A DNA stretch of 64,000 nt, from positions 44,555,906 through 44,619,905 of the forward strand of contig OZ024718.1 in the NCBI GenBank assembly GCA_964016875.1, read 5' to 3'. The stretch comes from Fallopia convolvulus. Lineage: Eukaryota > Streptophyta > Magnoliopsida > Caryophyllales > Polygonaceae. Positions 55,165-64,000 of this stretch are shown here, piece by piece. A model generated the notes under the pieces. The model was not told the origin of the DNA. It worked only from the letters and a program-made list of their open reading frames with translations, and made no database searches. The first letter of the stretch is position 1. Each line of letters begins with the position of its first letter. Position numbers and translations under genes: made by a program.

Positions 55165-56843
55165 ATGTGTGCACAGGGATTTGACAGGTTGCTAAGGGCA
55201 TTGACAATGTCTAATCTTGTCAATTTATGCTCAGGGTCAAGCTAATGACATTAAACAAGCGCTTCTTGGGAGGCAACCCAAGGTTTAGAGTAGATTTACT
55301 TATTTTAGTTAATCTTTTTCTTTTTAGGTAGTTTTATGTGTGTGTTTAGATACCCAGGTCCGAAGACAAATTACCCACCACCACCGTCGGATTTCCCACC
55401 GCACTACCCGGATAGTTAGATCTTTGTGAGTTTTCTCTTTCCTTTACTTTTTACTATACTTTGGGGACAAAGTATGTTTTAAGCATGGGGGAAGGGAATT
55501 ACTTTTGCATTGCATATAGTTGCATTAGATTAGGCATATTTCAATTTTTGCATGCATTAATTAAATCTTGAAAAATGAAAAAAAATCAGAAAAATTTGAA
55601 AAAATACAAAAATATTGCATTTAGGTTCTTATTTCCCCATTGTTTGATACCTCTTGTTTTTATATCTTAAGTATGAGTCCTAACCCATGATTTGGATGAA
55701 ATGTTGAAATTTCTATGATATGAGCATGATCGTTGATTATTACTTTGACTATAGGATTGAGCATGTATATATCTTGAGTTTTAGATTCATTCTGAAGTTC
55801 TAGACACAATTTGCCTTGTGAGATTTGTTTCTTGGCCTTTCATGATTATATTTGTTCTCTTATCCTTGAGTATATCACCATGATTATCTAGCTTTAGAAC
55901 TTGCGTTTAGACTCTTTTTCAAGACTGCTTTATATGATTGAATGCATGACATTAAAATGATTGAGGCAATTCTTTCTTATTAGCCTATTATTTCCATTCC
56001 TACCTTGACAAGATCCATGCTTTTGACACCCCACTTCTTTGAGCTTTAAGCCTATTTTTATTAGCTCCACAAAATGATCCCTAGCCTAATAAGCTTGACC
56101 CATTCGGGATTTAGGACTTTAGGTTGGTTTTGCTTTGTGTGGGTTTTGTATAAGTATGGGGGAGATTGAAAAGAAAGATGGAAAAAAGAGAATAAAACTC
56201 TAGTGTGCAAGGTGAAAAAATGAAGGTGAAAGATAAGTGCAAAGAAAGAAAAAGTGAGCTTGAAAGGTTAGTAACCTTCATAAAGTATAAAAAGAGTTGA
56301 AAACAGAACAAAAGTGAGAAAAAAGAAGAAGTAAGAAACAAATAGATTTGATGTGTAAATGGAGTTGGTAAAGGAAGTTGGGAAGTATTATGAGAAGTGA
56401 AGTGTGTTGGATTTCGGTTTAGGATTAGTTCTTTATCCCGGATTTAGCACCACATGACTAAATTTATCCCTTCCAAATTTTCTCTTTACCTTGGCCCCAT
56501 TACATCCCTTAAAAAGACCTCGTGATTTTTGTTGTGTATTTGATCCACATCGGTGGAGATTTAGGACGCTGATGCAACCTTATGGTAGTCTAGTTTTCAT
56601 GGTTGATTTTGAGTGAAACACGTCCTTAAACACTTGAGAGTGGGAGCAAAACACATTTACCTTGGTGAGGTCTAGAATGGATGAATAATCTATGCTCTTT
56701 GCTTATTGTAATGCGTGCTAGGAAGTCTTGGTTGGGTCTTCATTATATGTTGAATTGCTTGTTTGATTAAGAAATGGATGCATCATTGCATTTTTGTGGT
56801 GTGATTTGGATTTATGTCTTGCTTGAGGAAAAGCAAGGGTTAA
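55165..56843 (+). other. Non-coding 3' internal region of Athila-related element
   Basis: About 1.7 kb with no convincing ORF. It contains the Athila-like block near 55250-55290, A-rich DNA at 55565-55620 and a purine-rich stretch at 56150-56340. Confidence 0.6.
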
Positions 56844-56856
56844 GCATGGGGGAATT
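56844..56856 (+). other. Polypurine tract, Athila-related element
   Basis: CATGGGGGAATT directly before the 3' LTR TGATAG. Confidence 0.8.
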
Positions 56857-58394
56857 TGATAGCTTGCATACAGTTGTAGTTTAGATGCATGTTTTATGTT
56901 GGTTTTGCATAAATTTTACTTAGTTTTAGTTAGTTTTAGGTTAGTTTCTAGGATCTAGTGTTTTCGGGTAGTTGCGCTTGTTTTGTTCGGTTTTGCAGAT
57001 CTTTAGGTAAACAAGCATGGAAGAGATGGATCTTAGGGGACTATGGTGGAGTTTGAGGAAGCTTAGAGTGATACGAGTGAAGATCAAAAGATCCAAGGCC
57101 CAAGAGCTTGAGGGATAAGAAGGCTTAATCCCGGACTATGCATCGAAGTCTTGTTATGACACATATATCTTGCAACGCATGGTTTGGGAGCTACATTGGT
57201 CGGATGAAGCTGAATTTGGTATCACTGCAAAGTTAACTCGAAGAGCTACAATTCATATTTTTACTCCGAGTCCAAATTCCAACTCGATGGGGGTGAAAAC
57301 AGCTTCTGAAGAGTCGCTTGAAGTGCTAGACTAAGGGGTGCCGCGGGCTAAATTGACAGACTGCGCGGCCGCACCATATGGGAATGAGCCCGCGCCCTCT
57401 GCCTTTCAACGGAGACATTGGGCCATGAGTTTTGGGCCTCGAGTTGGACTTTATTAGATCTTTTCCGACGTGTTTTATGGTATTTCGGGATAATTTGATC
57501 TTTGGATATCTTGTGGGGTATTTAAACCTTGTTTTTAGTTTCTCTTTCATAACTTAGAACACAATTTTGGAGGGTAGGGTTTTCTCTCTTTCAAAGAGCA
57601 ACCTTTGAACCTCTTGTAAGTTTTCCTTTAATTTAATCATGCATTGCTAAATTTCTTTGTGTTTGACTAGTTATTGAAATCATATATTGCATAATATTGT
57701 GAGGTTTAATTGATTCTCAATAACTTGAATAGGTTTTATTACATGTGCTTAATTGAATCAGAATTATTCTAGGGTTTTGTTAGATTGGAAACCTAATAGA
57801 ATTTCTAGGTTAATTTACAACTAATCTGATCAAGTCCAGTTCGGGATTGATTAGATAAAGTAGCAACTATAATTGTTTAGACCCGTTCGGGCTATTCAGT
57901 TGTAGATGGGAATAAACCACAGTTAACTTAGATGTCTGTTTGCTCTAAGTATTTGTTTCTATTGATAACTTGACTCGTAAAGCTATTGTTTAATTGAATC
58001 TAGACGTTGTTCTAGGTTGTTAGATGATTAGGGTTGTTCAGACTGTTAGCTCTTTCAACTAAATATAAAGTTTTGGATAATAATCCACGGTAGATTATTC
58101 AAGGGAATTGAGAATCAAGAGAATCGATGATCAATAAGCATATCTATGATGGATTTAACTAGTTGACACTTGTCTCTCATATATTTATAATCAATTTTGC
58201 ATTCATATTTACTTTTTAGTTTGCATATTAGTTTAGATAAATCATCCACCCCCCCCCATATTTCTATTACTTAGCACGCAAGTAATAACACATTTACACG
58301 AGTCTATGTGGGATCGACCCTTACTTACCGTTCTACTAAGTTTGGGTAAGTTAGGATTCTTTGATAGGTAAAACGATTGAAAAATACCTCATCA
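56857..58394 (+). repeat. Athila-related 3' LTR
   Basis: 1,538 bp copy of 52405-53944, ending ACCTCATCA. Confidence 0.95.
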
Positions 58395-58399
58395 GCCTT
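58395..58399. repeat. Athila-related element target duplication, right
   Basis: GCCTT, an exact copy of 52400-52404. Confidence 0.95.
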
Positions 58400-58693
58400 G
58401 CATTCCTTTTTGGGTGTCCCAAAAAGTTTGTCCACCTTTTCATCTTTTCTTTTATATCAATCTTTTGTTACAATATTACCCTCATCCAATCTCATCTTTT
58501 TCCCACATTATCTAGCAAAATTTTTTACTCGTTTAACACATTTTTAATCTTTTTCTTTTTCTTTCTTCCCATTTTTATCCATCAACGTCACAACCTCTCT
58601 CCTCTTCCTATTGATTACTTTTTCTTCTCTCTTTTTATATTAATTTGTGTGCAATTGGTGTTTTTTGACAAACTCTTGGGGTCGGAGGGAGTA

Positions 58694-59229
58694 TATAATA
58701 TTATCCAATGAGTGAGATTTATTAGTATAAGAAAATGACAATGGAACTAGAAAAACATTAAAAATAAATGAATGTGTTATTTAATTTTTGGCAAGTTTTA
58801 ACATTAATTAATTAAAAAAACATTGTGAAATAAAATTTTGAGTTAAAAAGAACATATATTGTGAAATAGAGTTGTTAAAATTTAACACTATTACAACCTA
58901 TGATTCCCTATACTACGTCCCAATTTTTTATAAGATTCAATACAAACAATCTGTTGCTTTGGAAAAGGGTAAAGTTGTTCATTTATAATTATTTTTATTA
59001 GAAAAAATTAATAAACAATAAACTTTAGGAGAGGTAATATTAATGATATGAGTACGAATACAACGATCAATATTTGAGTACTACATTGTGAAAAGTAATT
59101 GTGATCTTATGATTTGTTATGTCTAAATGAGAGCTATCGACCGAATTAGTAATTGTTGGCGATGGCACTAGCTCGATGAAGAACTATCATACCGAAAGTT
59201 CATATTTTTCTTAAATATCGCAAGGTTGG
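58694..59229. other. AT-rich intergenic DNA
   Basis: Nothing recognised. Confidence 0.35.
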
Positions 59230-59498
59230 TGTAGAAATAGAGTTTCTAAAATTAAACTCAAACAAAGATGAACTCAAAATTTGGAAGTTAAAATCTGTTT
59301 CTCTATTGGTTTGTCTCTCTTACAACCAACATGAATACATGAGGTATTTATATATAAGAGAAGGAACATGATGAGGCTATGTAGATGCACAATTGCAAGT
59401 GGCTCCACTAACTAATACTTGCTTATAACAAAATACAACTAATCGTGTACCAAGACTACTAAAATGTCACTAAGCTAGACATGTACAAGACTTTAACA
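59230..59498 (-). repeat. Probable copia 3' LTR
   Basis: On the minus strand it begins TGTTAAAGTCTTGTACATG directly after a PPT-like TTAGGGGG (plus CCCCCTAA at 59499-59507). It holds a TATA-like CTTATATATAAATACC and may end TTTCTACA at 59230. The left edge is uncertain because no partner LTR is in view. Confidence 0.45.
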
Positions 59499-59502
59499 CC
59501 CC

Positions 59503-60443
59503 CTAAGTTGGAGCTTCTTGCAAGGCCAACTTGTTACACATGAATTTATATCTAGCTTGTCCAAACCCTTTAGTCATAAGATTTGCCACATGAATGAAAG
59601 AAGGTATATATGTAGTAGCTAGGAACCCTTCTAGCACTTTATCTCTTGTATAGTGACAATCAATTTCAAGATGTTCAGTCCTCTCATGGAAGCAAGGATT
59701 GGCTGCAATTTGTTGTGCAACTTTGTCATCACAAAAGAAAGTAGTTGGCTTAGGTACTTGGACATGTAAATCTAAAAGCAAGAAATTAGCTGAAACAAAT
59801 TCAAATGTAGTTGCATCCATACTTTTTTTTGCCTCCACTAATGATCTTGACATTGTGGCTTGTTTTTTTAGTTTGTCAAGCCACCAATGAATTCCGTAAA
59901 AACACATAGTATCTAGTCAAAGATCTCCTAGTTGTGAGGCATACACCCCATTCCGCATCTATAAAACATGTGAGCTTCAACAAATCTTGAACTGGATAGA
60001 ATAATCCCAGAGAGACAATGTCTTTCAAGTATCTTAAGACATGTAATACAACTTACATATGTGGTACACGTAGAGAAGAAACAAACTAACTCAAATGTTG
60101 AGTGTCATAAGAACGATTGGGCCTAGTTAGTGACAAGTAAAGTAGTCTACCAACTAGTCTTCTATATTGTTCACAATTAGGAACAGTCTCCCCTTCATCA
60201 ATACTAATCTTCAAGCCAATAGGGAAAGGAAAATCTACTATTTTAGACACTAGAAAACCACATTCTTAGATGATATACAAGATATACTTCTGTTGAGACA
60301 AATATGTCCCATCTTTTGTCCTCAAAATATCCATCCCTAGAAAGTACCTTGCCTTGCCCAAATCCTTTATAGTGAACTGATCATGCAATGCCTCCTTTAC
60401 TCTTCTAATTTCATTCAAATTTAACCCTATGATCAACATATTA
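59503..60443 (-). pseudogene. Ty1/copia RT end and RNase H remnant
   Basis: The minus strand encodes the C-terminal part of a copia polyprotein. It has the region before RNase H (YRRLVGRLLYL and LRYLKD-like text around 60000-60170), then RNase H with KKQATMSRSLVEAKKSM, FFCDDKVAQQIAANP, HERTEHLEIDCHYTRDKV and a C-terminal NLMTKGF. The last 134 codons (59907-59503) are open; further upstream the frame carries stops and shifts. It ends at 60443 where the gag-only element inserted; the rest of pol lies beyond the window or is lost. Confidence 0.8.
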
Positions 60444-61429
60444 TGATGTGATCATGCCACACAAGGCCAAGACACAAGCATTCCCGAGGCAACAAGCGAG
60501 CACGCCGTTGAGGGGCGCGTCGGGCGTGACTTTTTGGAACGCGACTCAACTCTAGGCCAGGCCACCACCAATTCCTCACACCTTTTCCTGCACCATATTT
60601 TGGGTGAAGACTTGGTGGACCCCATGGGACAATATGGCCTCAAAGGTGCCGCTCAAAATGCCAGAAAAGGGGTTGAGCGTCGGTCACCCCTTAATGCGGC
60701 CGATGCCACCGCCTGCGGCCAAGCAAGCGCCAATCACTTTACCATTTTTCGGTTGAATCACTTGAGCACAGGATCGTTCCTTAAAAGAGGATATCAAAGC
60801 TAGCCTCATGACCTAGGAAGCATTGGACAAGTATGAAGGTGGCTTTATGTGCGTGTTGATGGCCACCAGGCGTGCCACAATCAAGCCAAGCGCCTAAGAC
60901 AGTCCTAGTTTTCCCTCGTCTTCATGACATGAGCTAATTGCCGGATTTTCCTTGTATTTTTTGGCTTCCAAGCCTGAGATTAAATGTGAACTTGATGGGT
61001 TTCAAGAAGGCCAAGTGTTAGGCCATAGTTTGCTTTAAAAGGGGACGAGTTCTCCTTAGAAAGACACATCGGATTGAACTTGAGTTTCTTGTTTATTTTA
61101 TGTCATGTATTGTCATCTTTTTCTTCAATAAAATGTAGTTTCCTACAAAAATTAATTCGAGAGTTACATCGAATCCCCCATCAAGATCCAGTTCAAAGTA
61201 CATGAGTCATATCTTTGAGTTGGCTTCTTAGTTTGTTTTTGTGAGGTGAGTTGTATCCGAAGCAAACACATCCATATTCCAATCACCCCTCGTCTCCAAT
61301 CGTTGGTCTCACCATTCTACTATCCCCATGTCCAAAAAGCTAAGCTAAGTCGCCATCAATTCCTCCTTTGCCGCAAGAAGCAAGCTTAAGGTCTATCTTG
61401 CATCGTTCCTCGTCCAACAATCCGTATCA
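60444..61429 (+). repeat. Gag-only element 5' LTR
   Basis: 986 bp, from TGATGTGATCATGCCAC to CCGTATCA. It contains a poly(A)-signal-like AATAAAATG near 61127. The first 300 bp are repeated at 63695-64000. Confidence 0.9.
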
Positions 61430-61431
61430 TG

Positions 61432-61443
61432 TGGTATCAGGGC
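61432..61443 (+). other. Primer-binding site, Met-tRNA type
   Basis: TGGTATCAGGGC, two bases inside the LTR; one base from the initiator-Met site TGGTATCAGAGC. Confidence 0.8.
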
Positions 61444-62387
61444 CACACAAGGTATACCGCTTAAAACTCTTTCTAGATCTGAATTTTCTTGATTTTTGAA
61501 AGTGAGTGCCTTCATATAACTTGCCTTGGACTGATCTAGCATCACCTTTGCCAATCAATGCTTGTTTCCTTTACTTGAGTGTGTTGTCGACCTAGTTCCA
61601 TCTTTTTCCACCATTTTTGTCGAGTTAGGGGCTATAAAATCTGATTTGTGGTTGTCCAATGTTTGAAGAAGAGGCCATTAACATCGGCCAATGAATGAAT
61701 TAGAGTTAAGAATTCAAGAGTCTCCAAAAGTTAATGAAGTAACTATTCCATTCAATACCATTTACTTGAATTTTGTTGGTTGCAAACACAACCCCTTGCC
61801 TCCCTTTTTTGATCCTTTTTGTCTTGAAATAAGACCTTGGGCCGCACTTGAATGTATTACATAAAACTGAGCTTCTAATATTGATTGGTTGTTTGGGTTA
61901 GGATACGGGAAAAGTACCAAAATCGAATTGGAAAACTCATGTTGTTTGCTTGTGGAATAACTAAGTTGTGCATGATATAACTTTATAAAATCAAGAAAGT
62001 ACTTAAAAGAAAAATTCAGAATCGGAAAGAAAAGAAACGGGACTTAGAAAAACTCGAACCTGACGAAAGTGAAAGAGAGGTCGGGCTTAGAAAAATTCGG
62101 ATCCCGTGAGAAAGAGAATTCGAGTTAGGCGCGAAAAAGTTTGTTTTGAAATTTTGGTAACTAGTAGCTTTCTAATTTGAATAGTTTGAACAAACTTGCT
62201 TTCTTGTGAAGTTGTCGTGCTTGTGTGCCTTGCTTTTCGAACCATACTTGGCCTTTACCAACCCGAGACATAGTCCTTGCAAGTTGAGTAAACTTTCATT
62301 TTTAGGTTGAGTTTGGTATAGCGTGGTTCAAAGTATACCTTGATTTGCAAATTTAATCTTGTTGTTGTAGTGTGTGTGTGTGTAAGG
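61444..62387 (+). other. 5' leader of the gag-only element
   Basis: No ORF is recognised. A TG run lies at 62371-62381. Confidence 0.5.
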
Positions 62388-62790
62388 ATGTCAGGACCAG
62401 GCACATATTATCGGAGTTTTTCTCCTTATATGACCACCACCAAGGTCTTTCCACAATACCATTGGCAATCTTCGGAGATGCATGAGGAGTTCTCACGAGA
62501 GAGGTTTAATATTCCATATTTTGATGGTTGATCCAATGCCAATGCTTGCTTAGCTTAGATACTTAAGCTCGATCATTTTTTTGATTGACGTGTCTATCTT
62601 GAAGATATGAAAGTTACTTATTCCACTAATCGCTTTAGCCATCGATCTCGTACTTGGTGGTATGATCACAAGGAGAGAAGGAGGCATGAAGGATACCCTC
62701 ACATTCGTACGTGGCAAGAGCTCAAATAAGCTCTCAAGGAGAGGTGTGTACCACAAGTGTACGTCGAGTCCTATCCCTTTTACCCTTCAT
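62388..62790 (+). pseudogene. gag: Broken gag of the gag-only element
   Basis: ATG at 62388 (MSGPGTYYRSFSPYMTTTK). The frame then shows a retrotransposon Gag core: NIPYFDG, NANACLA, ILKLDHFF, RVYLEDMKVTY, RTWWYDHKERRRHEGYPHIR, TWQELK and ALKERCVPQVY. Within it are stops TGA 62529, TAG near 62559, TGA near 62586 and TAA near 62727, at places where Trp, Arg or Gln would fit. All are single C-to-T or G-to-A steps. No zinc knuckle is visible afterwards. Confidence 0.75.
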
Positions 62791-63684
62791 ATTCTACTTA
62801 CGCCACTAACGTTGTAGGTATGGAGCTTGGGATTTTCATCATCAAGACCAAGCTTCCACAAGGGGTGCAAATGTCATGCCTTGGTACCCAAACACCTAGA
62901 GCACAAGCTACATTTGAAGAACCACCTTGTTTTCCTTCAATAAGTGTGGATTCATAAAGAATCCAAGAGAGAGCTACTTCAAAAGTTCAACTTCATGAGC
63001 CTCCAACGCAAACTAAAGAGAAGCTTGATTCCAAGGAAAAAGTGGATGAATAAGTGAAATCAATTCATTCTCGAATCAAGACTTGCCCACCCATCATGCC
63101 TATTTCCATGAGTTATATGGCTACCCCATGGATAAATGCTTTTCCTATGCTATCCTCCAGTTTTCCCTTTCTATGTCATGAGGAGAATCCCAACAAGAAA
63201 GAAGAGAGAGAAGTCACCATGTCAAGTTGTTCTAGAAGAGTATCTCTTAACCCTACTTTTTCTCTCTTCTCTTCTTTGCATCATACTAGAGATCTTCATG
63301 CTTGTAATTATCTTGGTAGGATTGGATCTTCATGCTCTCATTATACCATTCATTGTGAGGAAGCATTCATATTTAAGGATCATGCGTATGATTTTGAGCA
63401 TATGTGCCATCTAGTTACTTTATCTAGAACTAGGTCTTCATGTGTGCATTTTTGCTCTTTTTCACAATTTTTGAAAACTAGGAAAAGACTTGTGATGTGA
63501 CCTTCTTTTGTTTCTAGGTGTGTTATGTATGTTTTATTTTCTACACTTAAAGCATATCTTTAGGCTCAAGTTGACAAGGTTTTTCTATGATTTTACTTGT
63601 TTATGATTCTCACCTTCTTCTATGTGTCGTTTTGTGTGCATTTGATATTTTCACTTGGGATTCAAGGATGAATCCTTTTTGAAG
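62791..63684 (+). other. Internal 3' region of the gag-only element
   Basis: Contains one open frame (63054-63500) of about 148 codons, rich in Ser, Cys and His, with no family resemblance that I recognise. Coding status is uncertain. Confidence 0.4.
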
Positions 63685-63694
63685 GGAGGGATGA
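63684..63694 (+). other. Polypurine tract, gag-only element
   Basis: GAAGGGAGGGATGA directly precedes the 3' LTR. Confidence 0.75.
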
Positions 63695-64000
63695 TGATGT
63701 GATCATGCCACATCAAGGCCAAGACACAAGCATTCCCGAGGCAACAAGAGAGTGTGCCGCTAAGGGGCTCGTCGGGCGTGACTCTTTGGGTTGCGACTCA
63801 ACTCTGGGCAAGGCCACCACCGATTCATCACACCATTCCCTACACCATATTTTGGGTGAAACTTGGTGGACCTCATGGGACAAGATGACCTCGAAGGTTC
63901 ATCTCAAAAAGCCACAAAAGGAGTTGAGCACGATCACCCCTTAATGTGGTCGATGCAACCTCCACGGCCAAGCAAGCGCCAGGCACTTTACCCTTTTTGG
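63695..64000 (+). repeat. Gag-only element 3' LTR, partial
   Basis: Starts TGATGTGATCATGCCAC like 60444 and runs off the window. It differs from the 5' LTR at scattered bases. Confidence 0.9.

Larger units (their letters stand above)
52405..58394 (+). mobile_element. Athila-related non-autonomous LTR retrotransposon, 5,990 bp
   Basis: LTRs of 1,540 and 1,538 bp, TSD GCCTT, primer site and PPT are all present, but no protease, RT or integrase is encoded. The internal region is only 2.9 kb. The LTR ending (TGTGGGATCGACCCTTACTTACC), the primer site and the CGCTTCTTGGGAGGCAACCCA block near 55260 are Athila features by memory. It would rely on an autonomous partner. Confidence 0.9.
52378..58691. 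mobile_element. Stowaway/mariner-like MITE, about 320 bp, split by an LTR element
   Basis: The left end CTCCCTTCATCCGCGAAAG and right end (reverse complement) CTCCCTCCGACCCCAAGAG are inverted repeats continuing into AGTTTG, flanked by TA (52376-52377, 58692-58693). Only 52378-52404 and 58400-58691 belong to the MITE; the rest is the inserted LTR element. CTCCCTCCG ends with a TA target are typical of plant Stowaway MITEs. Confidence 0.75.
60444..64000 (+). mobile_element. Gag-only (TR-GAG-like) LTR retrotransposon, cut by window end
   Basis: A 5' LTR (60444-61429), a primer site, 2.3 kb of internal DNA and the start of a 3' LTR (63695 on) are visible. Only a broken gag is recognised, with no protease, RT or integrase. 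It inserted into the copia remnant. Confidence 0.85.

Overview
This window is nuclear DNA of a flowering plant, probably a eudicot. The evidence is Ty3/gypsy elements of the Tekay, Tat and Athila types, a Ty1/copia remnant, Helitrons, a Stowaway-like MITE, an RTE-type LINE and one plant housekeeping gene with GT-AG introns. No bacterial, organellar or CRISPR sequence was seen. Nearly everything is mobile DNA. Element borders below were set from paired terminal repeats and short target-site duplications (TSDs) read directly in the sequence. Family names are from memory of the families; no search was run.

Layout. 1-24323: an old minus-strand Ty3/gypsy element (integrase fragment, primer-binding site, one LTR) that carries a 978 bp hAT-type transposon (840-1817). 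Its LTR is split by a long-LTR chromovirus of Tekay/Del type (2632-23625, plus strand). The chromovirus integrase is split by Tat-type element A (8510-19621, minus strand), and its 3' LTR by a solo LTR (20589-21735). 24324-28700: a short unknown ORF, a pair of short LTR-like repeats, and the only clear host gene, a six-exon HAD-family glycerol-3-phosphate phosphatase-like gene (25551-28351). 28767-36105: Helitron-like DNA with two hairpin/CTAG 3' ends, then a 5'-truncated RTE LINE. 36106-39156: AT-rich DNA with a foldback and a four-copy repeat of about 180 bp. 39157-51796: Tat-type element B, younger and nearly intact. 52378-58691: a Stowaway-like MITE split by an Athila-related non-autonomous LTR element (52405-58394). 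59230-64000: a copia remnant cut by a gag-only LTR element that runs off the window.

How the parts work together. Each Tat element has gag-protease-RT-RNaseH-aRNaseH-integrase on the minus strand. An opposite-strand spliced gene, with its own TATA box beside the 3' LTR, encodes a Transposase_28-like domain, basic low-complexity stretches and a long coiled coil. The two genes converge on a tandem array of about 44 bp units (about 7 in A, about 28 in B, the latter with a 175 bp higher-order period). Splice sites, TATA box, an extra internal PPT-like motif and a dense CGAGG/CCTCG motif are shared by both copies. This antisense module with its motif-rich non-coding DNA is the most interesting system in the window.

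The chromovirus is dead: its eleven in-frame stops are all explained by C-to-T or G-to-A changes, as expected after long cytosine methylation. Tat element A has lost key residues in protease and RT; Tat B keeps both.
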